Positions 1-8,629 of a DNA stretch of 64,000 nt are shown here, one piece after another (within the stretch, counting starts at the first letter, position 1; the number at the start of each line of letters is the position of its first letter). The notes under the pieces were generated by a model. That model did not search any database and was not told the origin of the DNA. It was given only the letters and a program-made list of their open reading frames with translations. Made by a program: the position numbers and the translations under genes. The stretch is from Rufibacter hautae (GTDB taxonomy: Bacteria; Bacteroidota; Bacteroidia; Cytophagales; Hymenobacteraceae), in NCBI RefSeq assembly GCF_008271695.1, contig NZ_VKKY01000002.1:1798001-1862000 (forward strand), given 5' to 3'.

Positions 1-631
1 TGCCAATCACTTCAATGGCCACATTCTCAGCCAACTTCACCTTGAATTTCTGGTCGTTTTGCTGGTGGGTGACCTTAAAGAAAGCCTCCCCGGTAAGCGT
101 TACTTCTCTGGGGTAGTCTAAATTCCAGGGCTTCTTATAGCTTAAAGAAGAATTCCCGTTCAACGTCACTTCTGAGTTATCCGGCAACAGAACCTTTTTC
201 ACCTCGCCATAAGGCGTCGCATACCGGATCGTCTCTCCTTGGGTCTGATGCAGGAAGTAATACAAGGCTACACTGAAAAGGACAAAGGCAGCAAAACTGG
301 CCGCTATCCTATAAATAACTCTCCATCCCGCAGGACGAAGGGGGTGGATGGTTTCAGGTGTTCTGTCAAGGTCTGCATCTGGTTGCGTCTGTATCCGGCT
401 TTGGATCTGGCTCCAAACCTCAGCTTTCTCAGAGGGTGCCCATTGGGTGCCTGTAGTGTGCCCCATGGCCAAGACCAAAGCCTTAGCTTGCCCTACAAGT
501 TTAGACTGATCAGGATGAGCGTTGAGGTAGGTTTGCCAGTAGGCTGCAGCGTTTCCATCTCTGCCTAGAACCCAATCGCAGAAGCTAGGGTCTAATACAA
601 AATCGTGCAGCGTCTGGTAATTTTCCTCCAT
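1..631 (-). CDS. FecR-family anti-sigma factor, 3' end outside window
   Basis: Partial gene. The start codon is at 631, opening MEENYQTLHDF, and about 210 codons are visible before the window edge. The N-terminal ~85 residues are cytoplasmic and would hold the sigma factor. A single membrane helix follows at roughly residues 103-122 (RIAASFAAFVLFSVALYYFL). After it comes the start of the periplasmic FecR domain, with the typical order of YATPYGEVKKVLLPDNSEVTLN, then a YPREVTLTGEAFFKV segment. FecR proteins pass a signal from a TonB-dependent outer-membrane transporter to an ECF sigma factor. The sigma gene lies directly upstream (874-1542) on the same strand. The partner SusC is probably left of the window. 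The family call is firm; the regulated target is not visible. Confidence 0.9.
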   Translation of the reverse strand, partial: MEENYQTLHDFVLDPSFCDWVLGRDGNAAAYWQTYLNAHPDQSKLVGQAKALVLAMGHTTGTQWAPSEKAEVWSQIQSRIQTQPDADLDRTPETIHPLRPAGWRVIYRIAASFAAFVLFSVALYYFLHQTQGETIRYATPYGEVKKVLLPDNSEVTLNGNSSLSYKKPWNLDYPREVTLTGEAFFKVTHQQNDQKFKVKLAENVAIEVIG

Positions 632-776
632 CTGGTGTGCCTGGGCTATAGTTCTAAATAGTAAAAGGAGATTTGACCTCTAAGTGACCCACCGAATGCG
701 ATAATTTTTTACATATTTCTTAAAAATGACTTTGAAACGCATTTTACAATTTGAGAAACTCCTTAAAATCAGCAAA

Positions 777-816
777 TCCATTGAAATAGTGGCAACCACG
801 CACCTATCTCAATGGA
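777..816 (-). terminator. Inverted repeat downstream of the sigma factor
   Basis: The arms TCCATTGAAATAG (777-789) and CTATCTCAATGGA (804-816) pair with one mismatch around a 14-nt loop. The repeat lies 58 bp past the sigma factor stop. The minus-strand flank is only moderately T-rich, so it may be a weak terminator or an mRNA-stabilising hairpin between the sigma and FecR genes. Confidence 0.4.
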
Positions 817-873
817 TCGTAAAATTGAACCGGTACTCAGGAAAGTGGGAGTATGCTTAGACTAGCCTCTAGC

Positions 874-1542
874 TTATAGAAAGAATTTTGCCCCACTCAG
901 CACAATCAAACTAGCGAGTACATCAAATTGCAACTTATAGTTAGGGAATGATAAAACAGAAGCGGTGGCAGTAGACGGAGTGGAACTGTAGAAGCTTTTC
1001 TGGAGAATGTCTATGGCTCTATAAATCAGTTTGTAAACGGCCCTAGGCGTGATCTCCAGCAAGGTGGCGATGTCAGTGAATTCCATGTTCTGGTAAAACC
1101 GGAGATAAATTGCCTCCCGTTGACGCTCTGAAAGGTTACCCATCGCTTTTGCCAAATGCTGGTGTAAAATGTTTTCATCTTCCACCTGAATCAAGGTATC
1201 TTCCGAAGAGTATTCTTTCTCGTTCTTGGTTAGGGTATGCATCTGATCGGTGGACAGGGTACTTCCTTCTTTCACCTTGAGCGCAATCTGCCTTCTTACC
1301 GAGCGCAACAGATAATATTTGATGGAGGTAGTTGGCCCCAGCAGATGACGTCGGTTCCAGATGTTCACGAACAGGTCCTGCAAACAGTCTTTTACCAACT
1401 CCCCATCGTGGTGCAGCCGACAACCATAGTGAAAAAGGGTATCAGAAAAATGAGCAAATATCTGTGAAAAAGCTTCCTCATCACCTGCCCTCATCCTATC
1501 CCATAGGTCAGCCTCCCCTTCCAATAATTGCGCTTTTCCCAT
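874..1542 (-). CDS. ECF-type RNA polymerase sigma-70 factor (FecI-like)
   Basis: A 222-residue cytoplasmic sigma factor. Region 2 spans about residues 13-90 (LWDRMRAGDEEAFSQIF, then CLQDLFVNIWNRR). Region 4 spans about 128-185, with the helix-turn-helix around FTDIATLLEITPRAVYKLIYRA. This is the Bacteroidetes-type sigma that pairs with FecR anti-sigma factors and controls SusC/SusD genes. The C-terminus ends in a hydrophobic stretch (about 203-222), which is common in this subgroup. The FecR gene follows 242 bp downstream on the same strand, so the two form a sigma/anti-sigma pair. PUL A has its own GntR regulator, so this pair more likely serves genes left of the window. Confidence 0.92.
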   Translation of the reverse strand: MGKAQLLEGEADLWDRMRAGDEEAFSQIFAHFSDTLFHYGCRLHHDGELVKDCLQDLFVNIWNRRHLLGPTTSIKYYLLRSVRRQIALKVKEGSTLSTDQMHTLTKNEKEYSSEDTLIQVEDENILHQHLAKAMGNLSERQREAIYLRFYQNMEFTDIATLLEITPRAVYKLIYRAIDILQKSFYSSTPSTATASVLSFPNYKLQFDVLASLIVLSGAKFFL

Positions 1543-1888
1543 TTATTGAACTGTTTTCCTGTAATTATATGAAAACTTTACAAAAAATTAACTTTATAAG
1601 CCTTTATATTTTAACAGGAGCTTTCATTTAAATGGGTTAGCTATAACCATGATGGCAGAACCCCTCTTTTTGGCATAAAGTAGAAGAGCGACTCTTTCGT
1701 TTTCTGGTACACTTTCTAAGGCACCACCGTGAGGTTAAAGTTTGAGTTTAGGGTAAGAATAATCGCGAGCACCTTTCACTCACTTTTTCAAGATTCAAGG
1801 CATAATCAAGTCTGATCCAACTACACTCCGCAAGGCATTATCCCACTTCCATTGTATGATAGTTCTTATGAGAGCATGATAGATACTT
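1543..1888. other. Intergenic region, 346 bp
   Basis: This stretch separates the last gene of PUL A from the sigma factor gene. I see no convincing ORF, RNA gene or strong terminator hairpin. The sigma factor promoter must lie here, but I found no exact match to the Bacteroidetes -7 box (TAnnTTTG). Confidence 0.5.
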
Positions 1889-3142
1889 TCAATACTTCAC
1901 AGAGATAAACCTTGGCCGGAGGTGATGCGGGTGCTTATGGATATCGGCGATGAAATCAAAGGAGTTGACGTTGTAGCTGATCAATAGCTCCCCAGGTTTG
2001 GATAGGTGCGGATGGGCTTTGGCGTTGTAGGTGTAGAAATCCAGGTCTTCATAGACCTCGGGGGTTTCGAAGATCTTTTTGGCGGGCTGGAAAGGTCCGG
2101 CAGGGGTTTGCCCCGTCTGGATAGCGACGGTAGGCGAATTGGTGTCTAACTGGTACGAAGCCAGCACCCGGCCGTCTTCCATGAAACTCACACCCATCTC
2201 ATTGGACACCCGGCTGGTCAGCGCGGCGGCTTTATGCACATCAGTGCCCCAGGAGCTTCCGTCCCAGTAGCGCCATTGGCTGAAATCCTCGAATGCTTTG
2301 TCTTGTACCCGGGCCACCAGAAGTTCTTTCTTATCGCCTCGTACGCCATAGACATAAATGTAGCCATCAGGTTTGGGCGCTTTGGCACCTACGGTATTGG
2401 CCAGCACGGCTACCCCAAACACCACTTTCCCTTTGCCGTTGCTGTCCTTGAAAAACAAAGGCGTATCCATTTGCCGGTGGTTGGTGAAGGGCGGCCGACT
2501 TCCTTTGGGCACCGCGATCAGGGAAACGCCAACATCTTCAAACGGGTACACGCCCCCGGGTAAACTCTTGATCCGGTAAGCTAAAATGTAAATGGTGCTG
2601 TCTTTCTGATGGTTGAAGAACCCGTCTCCTAGCCAATAATAATCCCCCGGCTGGGCCTTGGGGGTGTGGGGCTCAAACATGGAGGCGGCTTTGCCCTTCT
2701 CGTCTTTCCGCCAATGAAATTTGATTTTCTTCGGGTCTGGAGTGCTACCCTGCAAGTAGCCCACCGAGTTGTGCACCATCTGCCAATCGGCTTGCAGTGA
2801 GTCGCCTTTGATGTCCCCGATGATGGTATCACTGAACCACAGGAACGTTTCAGTGGAAGCAGTGGCTTGGCCTGACTTTTCTACTCCATTGAGAGCTACG
2901 CAGTAGATTCCGTCTGCCCCCAACCAGCCCGAGTTGTGCATCAGCATCTGCTCCCACTGCGGAACAGAGGTGGCTTTCACTTGCCGGACATTGCTTACAG
3001 CGGATGGAGCATTCTTCTCCGAAGACTCGGCCGCCATACTCTTGTTCTGCTGACAACCGCCAGCCAGCATAGCCATGGCAGTGAACGGAACCAATCTAAA
3101 AACCATCCATTTTCTTCTGCGGAGGTGGGCACTACTTTTCAT
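1889..3142 (-). CDS. Lipoprotein with beta-propeller-like domain, DUF4185/DUF5005-like (paralogue 1)
   Basis: I chose the start at 3142 because it places a lipoprotein signal at the N-terminus: a basic stretch, a hydrophobic core and the lipobox LAGGC with Cys at about residue 30. A longer in-frame start at 3205 would add 21 unlikely residues. The ~420-aa protein opens its main domain with NSGWLGADGIY, followed by WFSDTIIGD, YYWLGDGFF and a closing LISYNVNSFDF...RPRFI. Repeating Trp/Gly/Asp motifs suggest a five-bladed propeller like GH43/GH32 or DUF4185/DUF5005 proteins, but I cannot name a family firmly and no activity is established. It is a paralogue of the gene at 4924-6156, with the SGNH esterase between them. 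A surface or periplasmic role on a polysaccharide is inferred from context. Confidence 0.72.
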   Translation of the reverse strand: MKSSAHLRRRKWMVFRLVPFTAMAMLAGGCQQNKSMAAESSEKNAPSAVSNVRQVKATSVPQWEQMLMHNSGWLGADGIYCVALNGVEKSGQATASTETFLWFSDTIIGDIKGDSLQADWQMVHNSVGYLQGSTPDPKKIKFHWRKDEKGKAASMFEPHTPKAQPGDYYWLGDGFFNHQKDSTIYILAYRIKSLPGGVYPFEDVGVSLIAVPKGSRPPFTNHRQMDTPLFFKDSNGKGKVVFGVAVLANTVGAKAPKPDGYIYVYGVRGDKKELLVARVQDKAFEDFSQWRYWDGSSWGTDVHKAAALTSRVSNEMGVSFMEDGRVLASYQLDTNSPTVAIQTGQTPAGPFQPAKKIFETPEVYEDLDFYTYNAKAHPHLSKPGELLISYNVNSFDFIADIHKHPHHLRPRFISVKY

Positions 3143-3225
3143 TTGTTTTTGAGATTTTAAGCCGAAAACACAAACCGAGGCCCCACCAAAGGAGGGCTTG
3201 AACACAGAAAAATCACGCTACGGAT

Positions 3226-4794
3226 TTACTCCTCCCAAGTATCGGTGCGAAAAGGCATGGCGGGTAAACCTTCTTTGTTCCCGAAGTTGGTCATGGGATA
3301 ATTAGTAAAAGCATACCTAACGGCCACCGGCTTCTTCACCTTCTCTGAAGACAGCAGTACCTGATCCTTCACGATGGATGCCTCTGCCGGGTAGAAAATT
3401 TTGTCCTCGCCAGCGAGGTAGAAGTGCCTGGGCTTTTGCCCGTCTGAAGTGGTGAGGCCTGTACCCAGGCTTTGAGGCAGAAAAGAGACCATCACTTTCT
3501 TTCCCCTCACCTTATACTCCCTGAACTTGGGCCCCAAATACACCACCTCTGGTTGGGCATAATTTTTCGCCAATGCAATTTTGGCCAGGCGCAAACCCAC
3601 GTCTTTTTTGTTGCGCGGATGGATGTCGTTCACCTCCCCGATATTCATGGTGACGGCCATTCCGGTGTTCTTCACCTGCAACATAGCGTCCTGGGCTTCG
3701 CGTAGCTTGGCGTAATACGTGGCCGTGGAGTCTTTTTCTTCCCAATTGTAGGGCGTGACCTGCACGTAATAAAAGGGCAAATCACCTTGGTTGAAATCTT
3801 TGCGCCAACCCTCCACCATGGCGGTGCACAGGCGCGTGTAGGCGCTTCCGTCTTTCTTGTTGGACTCGCCCTGGTACCACAAAAAACCTCTCACGGAAAG
3901 ATCTTTTAAGGGATGAATCATGGCGTTGTACAGCAAGGTGGGCCGGGCCAACACCTCAAACAGTTTTTCAAGGGTTTTGATGGAATCAAGGCTTTCCTGC
4001 GCCTGCGGGCTGAGGTCATAAGGCGTCAGGTACTTCGCTTTCACCTCAGGGTCACTTTCCAACGCCTCCCTACTGGTCCAGGCCTGGCAAGCAGATCCGC
4101 CTACCGAGGACACCACCAACCCAATGGGCACCTGTAGTTTTTGCAGTAACTCGCGCCCGTAAAAATAAGCGACCCCGCTGAAGTCTCCGGCGGTTTGCGG
4201 CGAGCAGACCAACCAGGTACCTTTCGCATTTTCCTGGGGTGTTTTCTTGAAATTGTTCTCAATGTTAATCAGCCGGATGGCGGGATACGCGGCCGCTGCT
4301 ATTTCCTTTTCATAGTCCAGCACGCCCCTGAGCCAAGGCAGCGCCGGTTTCAGTTCCATGTCCATGTTAGACTGGCCGCTGCAGAGCCACACCTCCCCTA
4401 TCAGGATATTAGATAAGGTGAGGCTTTCCTTTTTACAAGAAACAGTGATGGTGTGGGCCGAAAAGTCACCGGGTTTCACTTCAGGAACGGGCACCTGCCC
4501 TTTCCATCTGCCGGAAACGTCTGCCACAACTTGCACCGGCGAAATGTTCCAATCTACCGCAAGCGTGATAGTATCTCCTGCCGAAGCGGTGCCCCACATG
4601 GTAAAAGGCTTGCCTTGCTGGACCACCATATTGCTTTGAAGCACCGTAGCCACCGTGAATTTTAACTCCGTTTTAAAAATTGGATGCCCAAATGAACAAA
4701 CCCGTGACCCCTGGTACCCACACACGCCTGCCCATGAAACGATTGTTCCACTTAAGCAAAGCAGGACCAGAAGTAGAACTTTGACGCTTTTCAT
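3226..4794 (-). CDS. SGNH-hydrolase acetylesterase, sialate O-acetylesterase-like
   Basis: 522 residues with an N-terminal signal peptide (about 1-22). Block I is LCSGQSNM with nucleophile Ser142. A central WYQGESN follows near residue 307, and NDIHP (Asp390/His392) supplies the charge-relay residues. The region before Ser142 is a small beta-sandwich typical of this family (VLQSNMVVQQGKP...). These enzymes remove O-acetyl groups from sugars, either sialic acids or acetylated polysaccharides. A sialic acid role is not supported here because no sialidase or NanA-type genes are present, so deacetylation of an acetylated plant or fungal glycan is more likely. It sits between the two propeller lipoproteins, 20 bp from one ORF and about 130 bp from the other, presumably in the same transcript. 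Confidence 0.88.
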   Translation of the reverse strand: MKSVKVLLLVLLCLSGTIVSWAGVCGYQGSRVCSFGHPIFKTELKFTVATVLQSNMVVQQGKPFTMWGTASAGDTITLAVDWNISPVQVVADVSGRWKGQVPVPEVKPGDFSAHTITVSCKKESLTLSNILIGEVWLCSGQSNMDMELKPALPWLRGVLDYEKEIAAAAYPAIRLINIENNFKKTPQENAKGTWLVCSPQTAGDFSGVAYFYGRELLQKLQVPIGLVVSSVGGSACQAWTSREALESDPEVKAKYLTPYDLSPQAQESLDSIKTLEKLFEVLARPTLLYNAMIHPLKDLSVRGFLWYQGESNKKDGSAYTRLCTAMVEGWRKDFNQGDLPFYYVQVTPYNWEEKDSTATYYAKLREAQDAMLQVKNTGMAVTMNIGEVNDIHPRNKKDVGLRLAKIALAKNYAQPEVVYLGPKFREYKVRGKKVMVSFLPQSLGTGLTTSDGQKPRHFYLAGEDKIFYPAEASIVKDQVLLSSEKVKKPVAVRYAFTNYPMTNFGNKEGLPAMPFRTDTWEE

Positions 4795-4923
4795 GGGTGA
4801 GGTTCAGGAATGCTTTAGAAGAATGCTGAACGTTTTGGAGCTATTTTTTACAAATCGGCTTTAAAAAAGAATCAGGAAAAGAAAAGGTGGTTTTACTTAG
4901 CTTCTTTGATTTTACTCAGCAAA

Positions 4924-6156
4924 CTACAAAAGCTTCACTTTAATGAACCTTGGGCGATACAGGTTGGGGTGTACCAGAATGTCTTTGAAGAAGTCAAAGG
5001 AGTTGACGTTGTAGCTGATGAGCATCTCGCCGGGTTCTGACAAATTGGAATGCACCTTGGCATTATACACGATGAAGTCTTTGTCCATTTTGATGTCTTC
5101 TGAGCAGTCCCAGATTTTGATGATCGGGCCGAAGGGACCTTGGGGTTTAAGACTCAGACGGAGGCCTACGTTGTTCCCGATGCCATCGGTTTGGAACACC
5201 ATGGCATAGCGGCCGTCAGGCAGTGGGGTCACGCTTAACTCGTTGGAGGCTCGGTCGGTGATGTTGGCCAGTTTAGCGAGGTCAGGGTTCCAGGTGGTGC
5301 CATCCCAGTAGCGCCACTTGCTGAAGTCTTCAATCTCACCGGGTAATACCCGCGCCACGATCACGTTTTTGGCTTTTCCGCGCACGCCGTACACATACAC
5401 GTAGCCATCGGGCTGCGGGGCGCCGGCTTCTTTGGTGTTCACGAAAATAGCCCCGCCCAGCGACCCGTAATCGTCTGGGGCACTGCCCGGCAAAAAGAAT
5501 GGCGTGTCCAGTTGGCGCTGGTTTTTGAAGGGAGGTTTGCTTCCGGCCGGGATCACGATCAAGGCATTGCCCACTTCCTGAAAGCCAAATACCTGCGCCC
5601 CGGTATCGCGCACGCGGTACCCGAAGATGTAGGTGTCATTATTTTTGGCGGTATTCACAAAGCCATCGCCTAGCCAATAGTATTCGCCCGGTTTGGCTGC
5701 CGGCGTTTGGGGGATGAAGTTGGCCCGGTGCTTTCCGGCTTCGTCTTTGTCCCAGTAGAAGGTGATGTTTTCTGGCGCGGGCTTGTTCCCTTTAATGATG
5801 GCCACCGAGTTGTTGATCATCTTGTACCCCGGACTCAGCTTCCCGTCTTTGATATCCCCGATCATGGTATCACTGAAAAGCAGCATGGTCTCGGTGTTTC
5901 TTCCGGCCCCGGCCGAGTCTACCCCGTTTTTAGGGATCGCGAAGATTCCATCGGCGCCAAACCAACCGGAGTTCCGCTTGAAAAGCGCTGTCCATTCGGG
6001 GGCCTCCGCCACTGTAAACTTCAGGGTGGTGATGTCGGTGTTCACCGGTTTCTTTTGGGGCTTCCCGTCGGTGTCGCCTTTGTCTGAAGAGCAGGTAAGC
6101 AGCGATAGACAGACAAAAAAAGCAGTGTTCTTAAAGAAGCTATTTCTAAGAATCAT
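4924..6156 (-). CDS. Lipoprotein with beta-propeller-like domain, DUF4185/DUF5005-like (paralogue 2)
   Basis: 410 residues, with a lipoprotein-like leader ending in SLLTC (Cys22). It shares the whole architecture of the protein at 1889-3142: NSGWFGADGIF (about 62-72), LLFSDTMIGD, YYWLGDGF, VYVYGVRGKAKNVIVARV, FSKWRYWDG and a terminal LISYNVNSFDFFKDI. The pair clearly arose by duplication. The repeated aromatic and acidic motifs fit a five-bladed propeller fold, which in carbohydrate loci usually means a glycosidase or glycan-binding protein. No enzyme assignment is possible by eye. It follows the SGNH esterase upstream in PUL A and is preceded by a hairpin at 6227-6269. Confidence 0.72.
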   Translation of the reverse strand: MILRNSFFKNTAFFVCLSLLTCSSDKGDTDGKPQKKPVNTDITTLKFTVAEAPEWTALFKRNSGWFGADGIFAIPKNGVDSAGAGRNTETMLLFSDTMIGDIKDGKLSPGYKMINNSVAIIKGNKPAPENITFYWDKDEAGKHRANFIPQTPAAKPGEYYWLGDGFVNTAKNNDTYIFGYRVRDTGAQVFGFQEVGNALIVIPAGSKPPFKNQRQLDTPFFLPGSAPDDYGSLGGAIFVNTKEAGAPQPDGYVYVYGVRGKAKNVIVARVLPGEIEDFSKWRYWDGTTWNPDLAKLANITDRASNELSVTPLPDGRYAMVFQTDGIGNNVGLRLSLKPQGPFGPIIKIWDCSEDIKMDKDFIVYNAKVHSNLSEPGEMLISYNVNSFDFFKDILVHPNLYRPRFIKVKLL

Positions 6157-6226
6157 AGGTCGGTTTGGGAAAAGAAAGCAGGACTGTTTGGTAAACCATC
6201 AGCAGAAATGTAAAAAGAAGCCCTTT

Positions 6227-6269
6227 GCCTTTTCGGGCTTGTTTTCAAAAAACAAGCACGAAAAGGCAT
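6227..6269. repeat. Intergenic hairpin, dispersed palindrome family
   Basis: The left arm 6227-6246 and right arm 6250-6269 (20 nt each) pair with a single mismatch around a 3-nt loop. The hairpin lies just past the stop of the small lipoprotein gene and before the next gene of the same strand, so it could act as a partial terminator or mRNA-stabilising structure. The inner core GCTTGTTTT/AAAACAAGC recurs in other intergenic hairpins of this window (34555-34600 and, in variant form, 23463-23519). Confidence 0.75.
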
Positions 6270-6277
6270 TTGAGTAC

Positions 6278-7093
6278 TTATTGTTTAGGGCTGGCATCAA
6301 AGGTGTACACAAACGTTTCTTTGTCTGTGTAAGGAGGTCCGAATACGGATAAGTCCAGGGTGATTTCCATTACCAGGCGGTCCTTGGTCAGGGATTTCAC
6401 GGTGTAGGTTTCGGTGGTCACTTTAGAAGGATCAAACACCGAGGCATAGGTCTGGGTGAAGGTTTTCTCGTCATCGCTCAAAGACCAGGTGGTGTAGGTA
6501 TTGAATCCGTCAAAGACACAAGGCTTGGAGCCGTAGTTCACGGCCATGGTTCCGTTCTCGTTGTACACGAAAGAATCATCGGTCTCACAATCCTCAATGT
6601 CTTCTACGTCTGGGTTGGGCGTGGTGTGCATCTTGGACTTCAGGTTCCAGCGGTAGGAATACAGGATCTGCTCGCCCGAGGCCGTGGTGTTCACGGTCAA
6701 TACCTTCTCCCCTACTTTGCCGTTGTTGTCTTCGGCCCGGAACGTGAACCCCACCAACTTGTCTACTTCACCTGGCGCGTGGGTGTAGGTGAAGTTGTAG
6801 GTATAATCGGTCTGGCCGGTAGACGGAAGCTGCACGGTCTGCACCCCGCCAGTTCCGTAGGTATTGTCGTTCTGGAGGTTGACCTGTTTAGTGATTCTGA
6901 GCGCCTTCAGACCTCCGGGCACCTTGATGGAGACGGCTACCTCCACGGGTTGCCCGGTTTTACCAGATACCTCTTCTTTTGACAAGGTCAGTACCGGCGC
7001 ATCGGGCGTGGATTCATCGTCTGAACAGGAAGTCCAGAAGGTCATAGCCACCAAGGCCAGACAGGAAAAAAGGAAGGAAGAAATCTTTTTCAT
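6278..7093 (-). CDS. Lipoprotein with Ig-like N-terminal and lipocalin-like C-terminal region, function unknown
   Basis: About 271 residues. The start at 7093 (MKKISSFLF) is preferred over the one two codons upstream. The signal ends in WTSCSDDES, a type II signal with acidic residues right after Cys, which in Bacteroidetes often marks export to the cell surface. Residues 35-140 look like a beta-sandwich (VLTLSKEEVSGKTGQPVEVAVSI). The rest (about 145-270) has the alternating pattern of a lipocalin-like barrel, including a CETDD...YNENGTM segment. It is encoded between the sugar symporter and the propeller lipoproteins of PUL A. A surface glycan-binding role like SusE/SusF is a reasonable inference, but no family is recognised. 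Confidence 0.6.
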   Translation of the reverse strand: MKKISSFLFSCLALVAMTFWTSCSDDESTPDAPVLTLSKEEVSGKTGQPVEVAVSIKVPGGLKALRITKQVNLQNDNTYGTGGVQTVQLPSTGQTDYTYNFTYTHAPGEVDKLVGFTFRAEDNNGKVGEKVLTVNTTASGEQILYSYRWNLKSKMHTTPNPDVEDIEDCETDDSFVYNENGTMAVNYGSKPCVFDGFNTYTTWSLSDDEKTFTQTYASVFDPSKVTTETYTVKSLTKDRLVMEITLDLSVFGPPYTDKETFVYTFDASPKQ

Positions 7094-7177
7094 ATGCATA
7101 TGATTTAAGGTTTAAAGGATAGGCGAACGGGTAAGCAGGTACATTCTTGGTATGAGCAACTGGTGTTGTGGGTTCTG

Positions 7178-7207
7178 TTTAGGGCCTATTTTTCTAAAAA
7201 CAGGTCA
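7178..7207. repeat. Degenerate copy of the dispersed intergenic palindrome
   Basis: The 128-bp gap between the symporter and lipoprotein genes contains TTTAGGGCCTATTTTT followed by CTAAAAACAGG. It closely resembles the left half and inner turn of the perfect hairpin at 23463-23519, but here the outer arm is lost. It is probably a decayed member of the same repeat family. Confidence 0.5.
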
Positions 7208-7227
7208 AAAGCAGCGCCACTGGCAGG

Positions 7228-8622
7228 TCACCGAGCTACCAAAGGGTCAGGTTTGAGTTTTTCCGGCTGGCCCGCGGTCCAGGATTTTTCAATTTCCTCC
7301 AGGGTTCTTCCTTTGGTCTCGGGCACCAGGGTCCAGACAAACACAAAGGTCAGGACAGACATGGCCATGAAAATCCAGAAGGTGTAGGCGCTCCCGATAG
7401 AATCCAACAGGATGGGGAAAAACTGCGAGACGAAATACACGGCCACCCATAGCGCGCCCAGGCAAATGGACATGGCCCGGCCGCGGGTGCGGTTCGGGAA
7501 AATCTCGGCAATGATCACAAAGGCCAAGGGCCCCAGTGACACCGCAAAGAAGGCGATGTACGCCAAAATAAAGACCAGCACGATGTACCCTTTCACCATA
7601 TCCAGGTAAAAGGCGCCCCCAATGATGAGCAGGCAGACAGCCATGCCTGCCGAGCCCGCCAGCAACAAGCCTTTGCGGCCCCAATTGTCTACATACTTGA
7701 TGGCGACGATGGTGAACAGCAGGTTCACGGCGCCCACCAGAATGGTCTGGAGCAAAGCAGAATCAGAGCCGTCACCGGTGGATTTAAAAATCTCCGGGGC
7801 ATAATACATGATGGCGTTGATGCCCGTCACCTGCGAGAGAATGGCCAAAACCACCCCAATGAAAAGGGCTTTCCGGAGACCCGGTTTGAAGAGTTCCCCC
7901 ACGGTGCCCGATTCCTCGGAGAGGGTGTTCATGATCTGCTTCAGTTCCAATTGGGCTTCTCTTTCGCCGTTAATCTTGGTAAGAATCGCCAGCGGCTCCT
8001 CCACATACCCTTTCTTGGCGAGCCACCGGGGGCTTTCGGGCACAAAAAATAACAGCACCATGAAAATGAGCGAAGGAATGATCCCCGACCCAAACATCCA
8101 GCGCCAGCCTGTGGTGATGTTCCAGGTCTCGTCATACAAGCCGGCAATGCCCGCGTTCACGAAGTAGATGAGCAGGATGCCGGATACAATTCCCAGTTGA
8201 TTCAAAGAGACCAACCGTCCCCGGATAGCGGCCGGCGCGATCTCGGTGATGTACATGGGGGCCAAAATGGAGGCAATACCGATGCCCAGCCCTCCGATCA
8301 GCCGGAAAATAACAAACCAAGTCAGGTCTGGGGGCATAGCCGTTCCTATGGAGGAAACTGCAAACAAAATGGCCGACAACATGAGCACTTTTTTGCGCCC
8401 GATTCTGTCACTGAGCGCCCCGCTAAAGGCCGCCCCGATCATGCAGCCCAGAATGGCGCAGGAGGCAATCCACCCCATCATGGCCGAGGACAGATCATAG
8501 TTGAGCTGCAAAAACCCGATGGCCCCGGCAATCACGGCCGTATCATACCCGAAGAGCAACCCACCCACGGCGGCCACCAGGGTGATGCGGTACACAAACC
8601 AGTTACTTCCTGCCTTTTCCAT
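7228..8622 (-). CDS. MFS sugar porter (sugar/H+ symporter)
   Basis: 464 residues with about twelve membrane helices in the inner membrane. It carries the sugar-porter signatures GYDTAVIAGA (25-34), SDRIGRKKVL (71-80), the PESPRWL motif (195-201) before the central loop, and PETKGRTLEEIE near the C-terminus. XylE/GLUT-type members import hexoses or pentoses with protons. The gene is 7 bp from the mannose-6-phosphate isomerase and in line with the ROK kinase and SusCD, so it is probably the last uptake step of PUL A. Mannose or another hexose is the most likely substrate given the isomerase, but specificity cannot be read from the sequence. Confidence 0.92.
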   Translation of the reverse strand: MEKAGSNWFVYRITLVAAVGGLLFGYDTAVIAGAIGFLQLNYDLSSAMMGWIASCAILGCMIGAAFSGALSDRIGRKKVLMLSAILFAVSSIGTAMPPDLTWFVIFRLIGGLGIGIASILAPMYITEIAPAAIRGRLVSLNQLGIVSGILLIYFVNAGIAGLYDETWNITTGWRWMFGSGIIPSLIFMVLLFFVPESPRWLAKKGYVEEPLAILTKINGEREAQLELKQIMNTLSEESGTVGELFKPGLRKALFIGVVLAILSQVTGINAIMYYAPEIFKSTGDGSDSALLQTILVGAVNLLFTIVAIKYVDNWGRKGLLLAGSAGMAVCLLIIGGAFYLDMVKGYIVLVFILAYIAFFAVSLGPLAFVIIAEIFPNRTRGRAMSICLGALWVAVYFVSQFFPILLDSIGSAYTFWIFMAMSVLTFVFVWTLVPETKGRTLEEIEKSWTAGQPEKLKPDPLVAR

Positions 8623-8629
8623 ACACGGC

